The notes beneath the pieces were generated by a model. It worked only from the letters and a program-made list of their open reading frames with translations. It searched no databases and was not told the DNA's origin. Of a DNA stretch of 64,000 nt, positions 1 through 11,520 are shown piece by piece. Each line of letters opens with the position of its first letter. Position 1 is the stretch's first letter. The position numbers were made by a program, and so were the translations under genes. Source of the DNA: Gigaspora rosea (taxonomy: Eukaryota; Glomeromycota; Glomeromycetes; Diversisporales; Gigasporaceae); the NCBI GenBank assembly GCA_003550325.1, contig QKWP01000805.1:19924-83923 (forward strand), given 5' to 3'.

Positions 1-590
1 AGTGGGTTAAACTGTTAGGCGCATTAAACGATTAATTGTTAAAAAAAAAAAAAAACTTTTTTTCTAGGCAGTTTCAATTTTTGATTGTAAAAAATATATA
101 TAATTAAAATTAAATAAAAACTTTTAATAAAAAAAATACGAATAAAAAAATTAATTTAAGCATGGACATTTGGACGTGCCTAACTACTAGTTTTTTAATA
201 AAACTTTGTAATTTCGATATTTATATATTTTTATATAAATATAATAGTAAAGCGAAGGATAAGATAAATATATATAATTTAGAATATAGAGTAAGATAAA
301 ACTTTTTGATTTTTTTTTTATTACAGTATTTACACTCTATTATGGCACTTGTAACCTATTACAGCACTTACAACTATTACAGCACTTATAACTATTACGG
401 CATTTTACAGCAATACGGCACATTACAACTTTGGGCATTAGTTGTAATTAAGGTTGCAACCCAGGTTGTAATCCGTAATGTCCGTAATTATTACTTACGG
501 CCAGCAACCTTAGTACCTGTATACAAAAAAAAAAAAACAAACTAGTAAAAAAAAACCTTAACACTGACGAAGATCTCACCTTCCACTACG
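1..590. other. AT-rich DNA without a supported gene
   Basis: Poly-A/T-rich sequence. A short imperfect tandem stretch around 335-430 repeats words such as ttacaactattacagcac. The open frames here are short and follow the repeat or the A runs, so none is called as a gene. Confidence 0.6.
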
Positions 591-594
591 ATTT

Positions 595-750
595 CAAGAA
601 CGACGACTCCAAAAACGCCAACTCCAAGAACGACAACAACTCCAAGAACGACGACTCCAAGAACGACGACTCCAAGAATGACGACTCCAAGAACGACGAC
701 TCCAAGAACGATGACTCCAAAAACGACGACTCCAAGGACGACTCCAAGAA
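595..750 (+). repeat. 15-bp minisatellite, unit roughly AAGAACGACGACTCC
   Basis: About ten head-to-tail copies of a 15-bp unit lie in strongly AT-rich DNA. One frame stays open from about 488 to 869 and reads the repeat as Lys-Asn-Asp-Asp-Ser units, followed by a Lys/Arg-rich stretch. A 15-bp period and mostly silent or conservative differences between units fit a coding repeat, perhaps an exon of a lost or unseen gene. No start codon or convincing splice site was found upstream, so I call only the repeat. Confidence 0.85.
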
Positions 751-759
751 AAGAAGCAA

Positions 760-1500
760 CTACAAAACTAAAAAAAGAAAGTTAATATCCGTAATAAAAA
801 AAAAACCAAAAAAAGAAGAAAAAAAATTTTACTTATCTAAAGAAAAGAAAATCCAAAGAAGCATTAGATAGTGAATGAAAAAAAAAAACAAAATAAAAAA
901 AAATCTAGATTTACCTGTAGATCGATCTAAATCCAGATCGAATCTAGTACTCCAGAAATATATGATCACCAATCTTAAATATGATTGGCTGATCATATGG
1001 GGTCGCCATGGCGATGGGTCGCTATCTATAATTTTCCTTTTTTATTTATATTTTTAGTTATTTCTTTTTCTTTTTTTTTCTTTTTTTTTTATATTTTTTT
1101 TACTTTATAACCAATTTTGCTTTTATTAGCAATTATATAGAGACTATAGAATATATACCCTAAATTATAATACCCAATACTAAACCTGGCTAGTGCTTAA
1201 ATTTGGCTACTGTACTAATATTTGTTGACAATATCTATATGTAGTCTTCCTCACCATATCAAGTATTGTTAAAAACTGGTATCTAGCTATCTCTTTTATA
1301 ATCTATTTTTTTTAAAAACCTTATTCTTTAAGCTTTTTATAATAAAGAATAAAAAAAAAATTAATGAAAGAACAAGCAACACTATTTAAATAAAAAACCA
1401 AAACCAATAAAGCAACTAAAAGAATAAAAGGAAAATAAAAAGAAAACCAAAAACAAAGCAAAAAAAAAAATATAAAGGTACTAATAGGTCTGCATGAAAC
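760..1500. other. AT-rich DNA, no gene seen
   Basis: Long A and T runs. A short inverted pair of tgatcat/gattgg words lies around 960-1000. Nothing else can be supported. Confidence 0.5.
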
Positions 1501-1639
1501 AATAAAAATTATATAACACTATATAATAAATAGTTATTGGATGTGTAGTATCCAATAACAGTTTTATTTGGCAGGAGAAATGAGAATACCATGATCCGAA
1601 GAATCATGGGATGATCATTTTGGATGACAAATAAAAGAA

Positions 1640-1722
1640 GTATCTGGCTTTGAATTTAATGTGCTAACCTGGGCCCCGAAGGGGCTCAGGTTGTCAAGCA
1701 CATTAAATTCAAAGCCAGATAC
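1640..1722. repeat. Near-perfect 83-bp hairpin with a GC-rich tip
   Basis: The outer arms, 1640-1665 and 1697-1722, are perfect 26-bp reverse complements. Inside them a second stem pairs AACCTGGGCCCC with GGGGCTCAGGTT (one mismatch) around a GAA loop, with a small GTCA bulge on the 3' side. The tip is far richer in G+C than its surroundings. The words gttattggatg(t/c)g occur on both sides (about 1541 and 1725), so the hairpin may be the core of a small palindromic transposon. Confidence 0.9.
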
Positions 1723-1924
1723 GCTGTTATTGGATGCGGAACATTTAATAATGGATTTATTTTTCTTTTTCTGTTATACCGTGAGTTTGTGTGAGTCTAT
1801 TTGGCGTATAACAACTGTTATACGACCCACATTCACTATGAAAAAGAAAAATAAAATAAAATCTATTAAAATGTTATATATATATAAAAAGCTATATCTA
1901 AAACTAAAAAAAAAATAAGAAATT

Positions 1925-3245
1925 TTTTTGTGTACCTTTCCAGATTTCAAATATATTATTTATTGTTTATTTGTATATCTGTATATAGTGACCAAATTCT
2001 TTTATAATGGTTTCAGCCAATCTGGAACATATGTTCAATTTGAAAGGAGTAAACACTGCTAATTTTTTAAAGGAATAAGCTAGAATTCTCACTTTTTGGT
2101 AAAAATCTAATAGAACAAGAAAAAAAAAGGTACCAAATATAAATAAGTTTGTAGAAGTTATACTATATATAATAAGGGAATAGAAATTTGTTGCATCTGT
2201 GACATGTTGCACCTCCTGATTCTGGCCAATCAAATCATACAATTTTGTAGACAAAAAATTTTATTTTTTAAAAATTGAAAATTTTACTAGTAATATATAA
2301 AAATAAATAAGCAATATTAAAGTATATAGTGTAAAATTTTATTCTAAACAACTTTTTCTAAGTCACAAAGATAGATTGTCTTAGTAAAAAAAATGTTTTA
2401 TAAGACAAATCAAAAATTTTAAAAGTTATCACATATAAAACTTTTTTTTACTAATTTAATCTATATTTACTTTTAAGTATTATATGTAAAATTTCACGCT
2501 AAACAACGTTTCTAAGTTAAAAAAGTAGATTATTTTAGTAAAAAAAAGTTTTATATGTGCTAACTTTGGAAATTTTTGATTTTTCTTATAAACCGTTTTT
2601 TTACTAAGACAATCTATCTTTATGACTTAGAAAAAGTTGTTCAAAATAAAATTTTACGTTATATAACGTGCTATTACATATATATTTTATACTTTATTAA
2701 GTAAAATTTTTAATTTTTAAAAAATAAAATTTTTTGCTTATAAAATCGTGTGATTTGATTGGTCAAATCAGGATGCGACATGTTGCAGGTGTGCCAAATT
2801 TATTTCCCATATAATAATATATCTTAAACCTAAATTTTAGTAACTAAGTTTACTACTTTTTTGCCTGATAGCACTAAAAAAACAAACTGGAAGAACTATT
2901 TATCAAAATTCCAAAATATATATAGATAGATCAGATTTATTAAAAAATAAAAAGATTTGCAAAAAAATTTTAAAAATAAGCAAAAAATTACTATAAATAA
3001 AAAAGATTTGTATAAAAAAACCAAAAATAAGCAAACTAATACCTGTATCTTTTGGGATCCTCATTTATTAAGTCTGTCCAAAGACATTTCAGATTGCAAT
3101 ATTTTAGTTCTTCAATAGATAGCTTCAAGTTTAGCTACTATTTAGTAGAATCAGTTTTCTATTTTATATATTAAATATACAGTTTTTGTAGATGGTCTTT
3201 TTAAAAAGTTTGGTACAGATAATCATTGAAAAGAGTTCAATAAAT
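1925..3245 (+). repeat. Degenerate copy of dispersed repeat R1, split by a MITE
   Basis: The stretch around 1950-2165 resembles parts of 6000-6130 and 16085-16235 (an atttattgtttat word, then a block with aatggt, gaggtaaa and cactttgtcgaaat-like words). The stretch around 3180-3235 resembles the 3' part of the same repeat (ggtacagataatcattg versus ggtccagatgatcatttg at 16561). A palindromic element separates the two parts. Strongly diverged, so boundaries are approximate. Confidence 0.5.
2175..2812. mobile_element. Palindromic MITE, ~640 bp
   Basis: The two ends are inverted copies. The left end has gacatgttgcacctcctgat and ccaatcaaatca; the right end has the reverse complement of the same words (tgatttgattggtcaaatca, then gcgacatgttgcaggt). 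The inner halves remain recognisably inverted (for example caactttttctaag and cttagaaaaagttg). No coding capacity. It interrupts an R1-like repeat, so it arrived later. Confidence 0.75.
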
Positions 3246-3252
3246 TTATATA

Positions 3253-3455
3253 CAGTCAACTCTTTCTTATCCGAACTGCTGGGACTGCTTTTTTTTTACT
3301 ATATAAAAATTTGAAAAAGTTCAGTTTTTAAAAAGTTATATATAGCTTATCCGAACTTTATAATAAAATTACAAATGTTCTAGAAGATTTTGTTCGGTTT
3401 AGAGAGAGTTTGGTAGTATTTGGTTTAGAGAGGTTTGGATTAGAAAGAGGCAACT
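3253..3455. mobile_element. pogo-type MITE, ~200 bp
   Basis: Starts cagtcaactctttcttatcc and ends with the imperfect reverse complement, closing ...gaggcaactg. TA lies directly outside both ends (3251-3252 and 3456-3457), as for Tc1/mariner/pogo insertions. A related copy is at 39821-40008. Confidence 0.65.
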
Positions 3456-3674
3456 GTATATTTTTTTTCCTTTGATAGTCTTGCCGGTACCACTTTTTTG
3501 GTGAATTATAACTTCTGTAAATGTCATTTTTATTTCCACCAATTGTAACCCGTCTTCTCTCGGCTTGCTTTTATATTGCCTAAAGCAATCTGTCACACCA
3601 ATTGCTATAGTGGCCAGAATTCTTCACAGTCAATTTATGGGCTACTGCGCCATGAGCTCATGTAGTATTTTGTA

Positions 3675-3885
3675 AGTTCAGACAGGACCCCTGAATACAT
3701 TTATATCACATTATTTTTTATATCACCTTTGGTTGTACATTTAATAATACAATTTTCTAAAAAACATAAGTGTAACTGTACAATTTTGCTATTTTAATAC
3801 TAGTAAACATAGTAGATATCACGTCAATTATCACGACGAACATTTTTTATAGTCTATTCAGAGGTCCTGTTTAGACTTGGGCCTC
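3675..3885. mobile_element. Palindromic MITE, ~210 bp
   Basis: The words gttcagacaggacccctgaat near 3677 and attcagaggtcctgtttaga near 3858 are imperfect inverted copies at the ends of an AT-rich non-coding core. Boundaries are approximate. Confidence 0.55.
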
Positions 3886-3914
3886 ACATTATGTTTTGTG
3901 ACTTCAGTTATTCC

Positions 3915-4132
3915 AAATTGAGGTTCTGGCAGAACCCCAAAGAACTCTAATACAACTTAGATCTGAGTTTGTATAATATCAGCCAAATAGGCATATATAA
4001 TAGGCCAAAATTTAAAAAATTTCCTATATAAAAATGCAATGTTTGAAGAATTTCTATGCAAAATTTCTTTTTTTAGTAACCTCTGAGTTATATCAGAGTT
4101 CTTCAGGGTCCTGTTCTGGCACAGCCCTCGGC
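3915..4132. mobile_element. Palindromic MITE, ~215 bp
   Basis: The left end reads gaggttctggcagaaccc, then aagaactctaat. The right end carries the inverted equivalents (agagttcttcagggtcctg, then ctggcacagccctc). Non-coding core. Confidence 0.55.
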
Positions 4133-4214
4133 ACCGTGACTTTAATTGTAGATCACTGCCCATTCTAGGAATTAAGTCTGTTGATTGATATTCTGGGTTC
4201 CTATTTCCCGCAGT

Positions 4215-4345
4215 GTTTCAGTTCCCTAATTTAGCCTAGCCCAGCTGGCTTTCTTAAAATCACTGCCACTTGGATTTGAACTAGCAACCTTGCGATTTGC
4301 AATCTTAAAGTATAACCACTATGCTATCGAACCCAAGATCAAAAA
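4215..4345 (-). mobile_element. SINE-like unit with a tRNA-like head
   Basis: On the minus strand the 4266-4337 stretch has the layout of a tRNA promoter. It shows an A-box-like TAGCATAGTGGTTA, a middle stretch GATTGCAAATC resembling the tRNA-Cys(GCA) anticodon loop, and a B-box-like GTTCAAATCC. Acceptor and anticodon stems do not pair well, so this is not a working tRNA gene. A non-tRNA body follows toward lower coordinates. I infer a tRNA-derived SINE or a tRNA pseudogene. Confidence 0.5.
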
Positions 4346-5399
4346 ATTTATATTTAGGTTTTTTTTTTATTTTTTATTTTTTTTTTTGTTGTTAAAATTA
4401 GGTCATGCTTTTAGACTTTATTGGATGTATATTAATCGTTACAATATATCAATACAGTATTGCTTAAAATTATTATACTATTTACTAAGTATCGAAACTT
4501 GGACTATTTTATCCATAACCTAAACCTACTAGAGCTTACCATATTTCTATTTATATAGCTAGCCTGGTTTTGGACGACCCTTTTCCCCAACCAACAGTTA
4601 GTATTCACATGTCTGCCACTTTACTCACATTTCCTAATATCATTACTTCCAATTTGGTGTATGTGATTCCAGGTAGGCGCTTTCTGCTTCCAAATTGGTA
4701 TACTAGTGGTATGCCCAGTTTCTTTACTAGTGTACTTCTCAGGAGTTCGTATCTCAAACCATGCAGCTGCCTTTACCATATTGGGTAAGTATCTCAAGCC
4801 TGCATGCTGCCGCAACTAGCCGATTTTTTTGCAACTTGGGTACCCAGGATTTAACGTTCCGAATTCTTAAATGTGCGAACAACTGTACTTTCTGCTATAG
4901 TAGCGAGTACCCAGGCATGTTTTAATAAAGCTTCTAGTCCCTGATATAGTTGGATGGCATCATGAGGCTCAGCCAACCCTACTTTTGTACCGCTACATGC
5001 ACTTTATCAGCAAAATAAATATGCGAAATCTTTCGAAAGAACCGCAATCTTTCGAAAGATTTCGGTATATATTTTATTCGAAATATTTCGAAACATATTG
5101 CAAAATATTGCGAAATAATGCAAAATATATTGCGCAATATTGCGAAATAGACCAAATAAAACAATGCAAATCCTATCTAATTATCTCATTTCGGGGTTGC
5201 AGGAGGTAATATTTCGCATATTATCGTGTAAATCTGCAGCTTTTCACAATATTTTGCAATATTTCGCATATTTTCAAAAATTTTTAAAATTTTCGTATTA
5301 TTAAATTTTATATTTTTATTTATTATTATTTTTTTATTTATTATTATTATATATTATACATATTACATTATATATTATATTTTAATTATTATACAATTT

Positions 5400-6480
5400 T
5401 TTTTCCTCTTAGGCGAGACTCGCCAAATACGACCTCTTTGATTTTATTATACTACAATAGAAATAGTACAAACTCATTATACAAAGAATAATATAGCATA
5501 GGTATCATCCGATTTAGCTAAACTAAACCAAATGCGAATCGCCACATGGCATCTCGGGAGACACCGACTAGTCCATCAGCCTCACTCCATTATACAAGGG
5601 TATTTCTCAAAGAAAATATTCTTGGAAGTGGGAGGAAAAATCTAAACTACTAAAGGGCAAAATATGTATAAAAGGGAGTAAAAACAAAAAACAAAAAAAA
5701 ACAAAAAAAACAAATAATAGAAAAAAAAAAAAGAAAAGCAAGGCCTCAGGTCAATTAAGCCCCGGCACCAAGTGGACTATTTTAAAAATTACATGATACT
5801 AAGAAAGATAGTCTCTACTCTAACTAAACTCAATTTATCATATATAGGCAAAAAACTATTACTAGAAAAAAAAGGCCTCTAACCTAAAGAAACTGTAGAG
5901 ATAGGTGTGTAAAAAAAAAACTACGGCTATAAGAACATTCTAGAACGAAATTTCGTTACAAGGTTTCCTCAAACACGTGTCGCTTATTATTTATCTTGAA
6001 AAACTGAAATCCACTCGTGACTTCATTTCAAAATGGCAGCCGCATTTCCAAATTGGAGGAGGTAAACATTGTCAATCTTTTGGAGGGAGTAAGCTGAAAT
6101 GCCCACTTTGTCGAAATTTCGAAAAGCCAAAGAGACATTAGCATAGGAATTTAATAGTGGGTGTTCGTTTCAAGTCCTTTAGACTTTCCAAGGAGTGTGT
6201 TTGAAAACTGAAATACTGTTTTCCATTAAGCTGCTACAAAAAACTTCATCGCTGAAGAAATTTCTCCACCAAAATTTTGTGTTTACTAAAGCACCGCCTG
6301 CTTGTTATCACTCGTTCTTCTACTATTGCTTTTGGTTTGTATGCCGAATATATAAAGAAGTCACCGAACAGATAGTTGACCTTTATAAAAACCATTTTTT
6401 GCAGTGCTTCTTCATTTAACTCCAGTATTTTGCTATTTCGTTTGTGTAAAAATCTGGTACAGGTGATCGTTGAGGAGAGT
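5400..6480 (+). repeat. R1 dispersed repeat, copy 2
   Basis: Matches 15505-16600 in the same orientation and 16850-17905 inverted. Shared landmarks are tcttaggc(g/a)agact(c/t)gc, gacctctttgattttattata, gactagtccatcagcct, a poly-A/C-A tract, a ctacggctataagaacatt word and tttggtttgtatgccgaata. No convincing protein is encoded; open frames do not agree between copies. Its identity is unknown. It lies inside the 2.9 kb element. Confidence 0.7.
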
Positions 6481-6779
6481 TGTATGTATACTGATTGTAT
6501 TATACATTTTTTACAGTATTATTTTTACATTATTACATATTATTTTAACTACTTTCGCACTTCTTTGCATCTAATTCTATTACTATATACAAAAAACTAG
6601 CCCTACACACTTATTTTCGCTCACTCCAAAGTTAGCTATTATCTTCGCTTCTTCGTTTTCTATTGTCTTCGCTTTTTTGTTTTCTATTGTCTTCACTTTG
6701 GCTATTTTTTTTGGTTTGGTTATACCTTTGTTTCGCTCTTTTTTTTCTAAATACCTTCTAAAAATAGTAAAGAAGTGAA

Positions 6780-7560
6780 AAAAAATGAAAAAACCATTTC
6801 TCAAAAGTGTTGGTGTTCTTGCAAATTGACGGAAAAATTTTGTAAAGTGCCGAAAAAGTCGCAAAGTTTCAAAAAAGTCAGGAATAAATAAAAATAAAAT
6901 AAAAATTAAAAAAATAAGTAAAAAAAAAACAAACGAAAAAACAAAAAATATAAGCAACCTAATAAAAAAAATAAACGAAGCCCCAAATCTTCATTCCTCT
7001 AAAATAAGAGTTTCGCGTTCTTGTAAATTCAGAAATTCGAAAGCCATATTAATGTTCTTGCAAAATGCTAAAAAAGTTGCAAAGTGCTGAAAAAGTCTGA
7101 GTAGGTTTTCTTGCAAAGTGCTAGGAAGAAAGGGTTCTGTTCTCTCAAAGTATCAAAATAAAATAAATTAATAAAAAAATAAAACAAAAAAAAACAAAAC
7201 AAAAAACATGAAACGAAAAAATAAAAAAAGCGAAACCTTGCAAGAACTTGCAAAAAACTTGCAAAACTTGCAAAAACTTGCGAAAACTTGAGCCCATTTC
7301 TCTAAAGTAGCATTCCTAGAAATTTAGAAATTGCTGGGTGAAATCTGTTGTGTGTTTTTGCAAAGTTTCGAAAGTCTGAGCAGGCATGCACTAAGTTCCG
7401 AAAAGTTGTAGGTTTTCTTGCAAAAGGCTAGTATTTTTGTAAAATACGAAAAAAATTAAAAATAAATAAATAAATAAAAAAAGAAAAACAGACCAAAAGC
7501 AAAAAAAAGTAAAAACAAGTGAAAGTAAAAAAAACAAAACGAAATAAAAAAACAATGTAA
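6780..7560. repeat. Degenerate tandem repeat rich in ttcttgcaaagtgc words
   Basis: Three loose units (about 6790-6960, 7025-7225, 7350-7540) each start with gttcttgcaaa / gtgc(c/t)gaaaaagt words and run into A-rich aaataaaaca tracts. A short 11-bp array of cttgcaaaaa occupies 7238-7292. No protein is supported. Confidence 0.5.
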
Positions 7561-8714
7561 ATAGATCTAATTAATAAACAAAAGATCTAATCTGATCTTG
7601 TAATACAGATATGCAGATTAATTTAGATATATTCGAAGTATTTCGAAAATATAGTCCAATGCGTTCTTGGTATGACCCAGGTTACATATTTACTGATCCA
7701 GCCAGTCACAGCCAGTCTGCTCAAAAAATATTTCGAATTTACTTTCAAAAACATTTTCGAAATATTTCAAAACCTGCAATATTTCGAAATACATTGTGAA
7801 ATATTTCGAAATATATTGCATATGCGAAATTTTTTGAAAGATTTTGCATGTTCGCAAGATCTTTCGAAAGATTGCACTACTATAAATTTGCTGATGTTAT
7901 ACTAGCTATACCTGTTGCTAGTAGTCCTAGATTCTCTTAACGTTCTAAGACTCCCATATAGGTGCACCCAGAACTTCGTTGGACTTTGACACGTACACAC
8001 CTCCATGCTTCCACTTCTTGTTGGTCAGTCAGTTCCGTCTGCCCTTGCAAAGTTTACTAAACCCCAGTACCTGGTCAGTTACTCTTTGGATCCTTTTCCC
8101 CAGTCATTCCAGACTACCAATCCAGTTGGCCCAGAAGGATCGGTCTGCCAGGCTTTTAGATGCCTAAGGTCTCTCTTTTCTTGGTTCATACTTCTATAAC
8201 ACATGACCTTTTCCATCGGTGCGACTCCGGCAGCCAGGTTGGTAGGCTCTTTTTGCTATAGGAGCTCTTGCTTGTCCAGATTTTCCAGTCAGTCACCGCC
8301 AAGATCATTTTTTCCAGTACCATCGTAAATCCAGCTACCTCTCCACTTGGAACTTGCCAAACGGGTTTTAATTGTTCCGGTCCCTTGGATTTGTCTATGT
8401 AACTTACACAACTACTCCAAAGCTCCTATTCAAGATGGTGGTACCAAGGTTACAGGTAATATACCCGACTGATCAATGAACAAATGTTACTGTAACACAG
8501 ACCTATTTTCCAATTCGTCTCTAGTTGGATTTGAACTCCAGACCTGCCTCTTGGAGAGTGACAACCAGCAGCTTCTTTATGTTGCTACACTCCTATATTT
8601 AGATTTATTAAGTTTTATTAAAGTCAAATATATATTATTGTTTATAAAATAGATAATAATTAAAAATTATATTTAAAATAAATAATTAAATAATAATAAA
8701 ATAGCATACTAAGG

Positions 8715-10256
8715 GCAGTGTTGTATATTTTTTAATGTCCAAGTCAAATATGGCGAACCGGACACTTTCAGACACTGTCCAATATCTGAGTTCGAATTAT
8801 GTCTGAAAATATTTATTGTCACATGGACAATGTTCGAGAAAATATGTCAAACCCACACATACTCTGACTCGGACATTCGAACAATGTCTGAGTTTATAAT
8901 ACAAATTTATTGCGATCATCAAAAAAGTTTATTTTTACGCACTTCTTTTCAGATAAAAAACTATATACATACATATAAGGTTTTTTCATATATTCGATAA
9001 GTTTTTATTTAAAGAAATAATTCTATTTAATAATTTCCTCTGGCATCATGTAAGTTTATATATATTAGGAATAATTATATTATTTCTCTGTAATAATTTT
9101 ATAAGGCAGTATATAGATATAAATTGGCAATATGGCCCAAAGTGCTAGTCATCTGACAGATATATAGCGCCAATATAATATACAGTATAAAATTATTAAA
9201 AATGATCTTTCATACATATTGACCAGCACCACATATCTGGTCAGGTAACCAGTACTTTGAAAGCCATCCTAGCTAATTCATATGATTATACGTATTAAAA
9301 CTAAAATATATGGTTAGAATCTCATTAACCATATAAATATAACAATAATTAATCAAATCAAAGCAAATATGAAGAATCAGTTTTAAATTTTAGCCAACTT
9401 TTATTAAAAAATGATTCATAATATCAGTATAATCACATGAAATGTGAGAGGAATAGTTCCGTTCAACTTTTTTGATGCACTACATTGATTTTTGAAGAAT
9501 CCTTTTTGTTAGAATAATGATTTTCATTTATTCACAATTACAATATACTAGTACGATCACATGAAATGTGTGAGAGATGGTTTAATTAATGTTTTTGGGT
9601 GTGGCCTATGCTGATTTTCATAGAATCCTTTTTTAGCAGAAGTAAAGGATTCATTTTTGAAAGTAGTCAACACTTTTACATATACTGTAACGTCATGAGT
9701 CGATTATGCAATATGATGCAATATGACGTTATTGATTCTATCTAAATTTATAAAAATCTGTAACATTTTTGATCGTCTACATAATTAGGGCCAGTTTGTT
9801 AATACTTAATTGTTGCGTGCGAATATTCTATGATTACATTATTGTCATAGATAATTACTACATTTTTGAAACTTTCTTAAAATGAATTAATTTCATATGA
9901 TCATACTTATTTTATAATGGCCTCAAGTGAGCATCAACTGCAATAATTAAAATAAAAATATATTAATTTTCAAACGATCTGTAGTATCATACTTAGTACG
10001 TTCCTGGTTTTAGCGCGACTGTTACCCTAATTATTAATTGAGATGCTTTGAGAACGCCCAAAAAATGTTATATATCTGTTGGGCTATAAGTGGAATTTAA
10101 ATTCTGAGAATTTCTGATTTATACCTTTATTTATACGATATACTGATATATGATTGGCTGTTTGATTAGATTTGTCCGGCGGACAAATTTAATTGTCCGA
10201 GTCCGGTCTGGGTCCAAACCAGGTCCAGTCTGGGTCTGCTCCGAGTGGCAACACTA
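8715..10256. mobile_element. hAT-like non-autonomous element, 1.54 kb
   Basis: Starts GCAGTGTTG and ends CAACACTA, giving the short cagtgttg inverted terminus typical of hAT elements. The 7-bp word ACTAAGG lies directly outside on both sides (8708-8714 and 10257-10263), a likely target duplication. Subterminal DNA is rich in gtccga/cggac words at both ends. Inside are AT-rich DNA and two imperfect ~125-bp direct copies containing atcacatgaaatgtg (about 9430 and 9554). No transposase gene. Confidence 0.7.
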
Positions 10257-11231
10257 ACTAAGGATATGGCGACATAGAGAAGCTGTCTGCTTGTCACCCC
10301 CAAGCGGCAGGTCTAGAGTTCAAATCCTACTGGATATGAATTGGAAAATAGGCCTGTGTTATGGTAACATTTGTTCATTGATCAGTCGGGTATATTACCT
10401 GTAACCTTGGTACCACCATCTTGAATGGGAGCATCGGCGCAGTTGTGTAAATTACACAGACAAATCCAAGAGACCAGAACAATTGAAACCTGTTTGGCAA
10501 GTTCCAAGCAGGAGGTAAGGAAGTTCTTCCAATAGTATTACAGAAGACTGGAATTTCAACTGAAGACTGAAGAACCAGACGGAAAAAGCCCTATGGCAAG
10601 AAACGACACCAACCTGGCTGCCGGAGTCGTACCGGAGGAAAAGTATCTATGTTTTAGAATTAGATACCAAGAAGAGGGAGTTCGTCAGACACATAAAGCT
10701 GGGCTGACCAATTCTTCTGAGCTAACTGCTTTGATAGTTTGGGAGAGATCAGTAAAGGTTGGAAGAAGGGTTGGATGTAAGTACTGGGGATTAGAATAAG
10801 GGCAAACGGAACTCACTAGCCAGTGAAAGATGGAAGCATGGAAGCATGTACATGTCAAGACCTAACGGGCTCTAAGCATACCCATATGGGAGTCTTTGGA
10901 CGTTAAGAAATGCTGGGACTACCAATATGGGTATAGCTGGTACAAGTGCATATAGTGGTAACAGGGTACCCTGAGCCTCATGATGCCATCCAACTATATC
11001 CAGTACTGGAAGCATTTGCGAAACATGCCCGGTTACCTCATCATTATAGAGGGAAGTACAGTCGTTTGCACATTACTGGATTCAAAATGTTAAATCCTGA
11101 GCCCCAAAGTTGCAGGAACCCAGCTAGTTGTGGCAGCATGCAGGCTTGAGATACTTACCCAATGTGGTAAAGGCAGCTGTATGGCTTAAGATACGAACTC
11201 CTAAGAAGTATACCAGTAGAGAATTTTAGGT

Positions 11232-11520
11232 AGTGTTCTGCAGACCCGATCTGAGATCCGGATCTGATCCGGATCTGTACTTGTCGGATCTCAAAAATAA
11301 AGGATCCGGATTCAGTCTGTCAGATTCGGGTCCATATAAAAACCCGAAAAGATCTGAAAAGATCTGATCTTTCATATGTAAAGAGTTCTTCGGATCTGGT
11401 CAGGATCCGGATCTGTTTATTTAAACAATGATTCGAATCTATACTTGGACCCAATTTGAAATTTCGGATCAGATTCAGATCTTTAAATATATCTGTCCAA
11501 TCTGATCTGTGCAGAATACT
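11232..11520. mobile_element. MITE, ~289 bp, GATC-rich
   Basis: Termini AGTGTTCTGCA and TGCAGAATACT are inverted with one mismatch. The interior is a dense field of ggatctg/gatccgg words. It splits the right foldback arm: the flanks aagtataccagtagag and ggtataccaatctgg are adjacent, with only a short spacer, in the left arm near 4700-4720. No gene. Confidence 0.65.

Larger units (their letters stand above)
5006..7895. mobile_element. Non-autonomous element sharing ends with the 11.4 kb Plavaka element
   Basis: Begins ATCAGCAAA and ends TTTGCTGAT. Both ends are followed inward by gcgaaatctttcgaaaga-type words and stretches rich in ttcgaaatatt and ttgcgaaat. The other foldback arm gives the empty site: its reverse strand reads gcacttgtaccagctatac where this arm reads gcactt-[element]-gttatactagctatac. 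The element is therefore a real insertion of 2,890 bp. It carries no transposase gene. Inside are an R1 copy (5400-6480) and tandem cttgcaaa-rich DNA. The same CATCAGC-type ends and TTCGAAA/GCGAAAT arrays border the Plavaka element at 42496-53867, hence the inferred relationship. Confidence 0.7.

Noticed and set aside
595-750. Possible CRISPR-like array
   Set aside because: It is a contiguous 15-bp tandem repeat without unique spacers, in a eukaryotic context.
1640-1722. Rho-independent terminator
   Set aside because: The stem is far too long and the setting is eukaryotic; no T tract follows the stem.
4266-4337. Functional tRNA-Cys gene
   Set aside because: A- and B-box words and a GCA-containing loop are present, but acceptor and anticodon stems do not pair.
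6583-7253. Phe-rich minus-strand frames (membrane-like)
   Set aside because: They come from A-rich tracts on the plus strand; the hydrophobicity is compositional.
10262-10333. tRNA gene with a GCTTG-TCACCCC-CAAGC stem-loop
   Set aside because: The anticodon stem pairs well, but the T and acceptor stems do not; it is part of the foldback arm and occurs inverted at 8523-8597.
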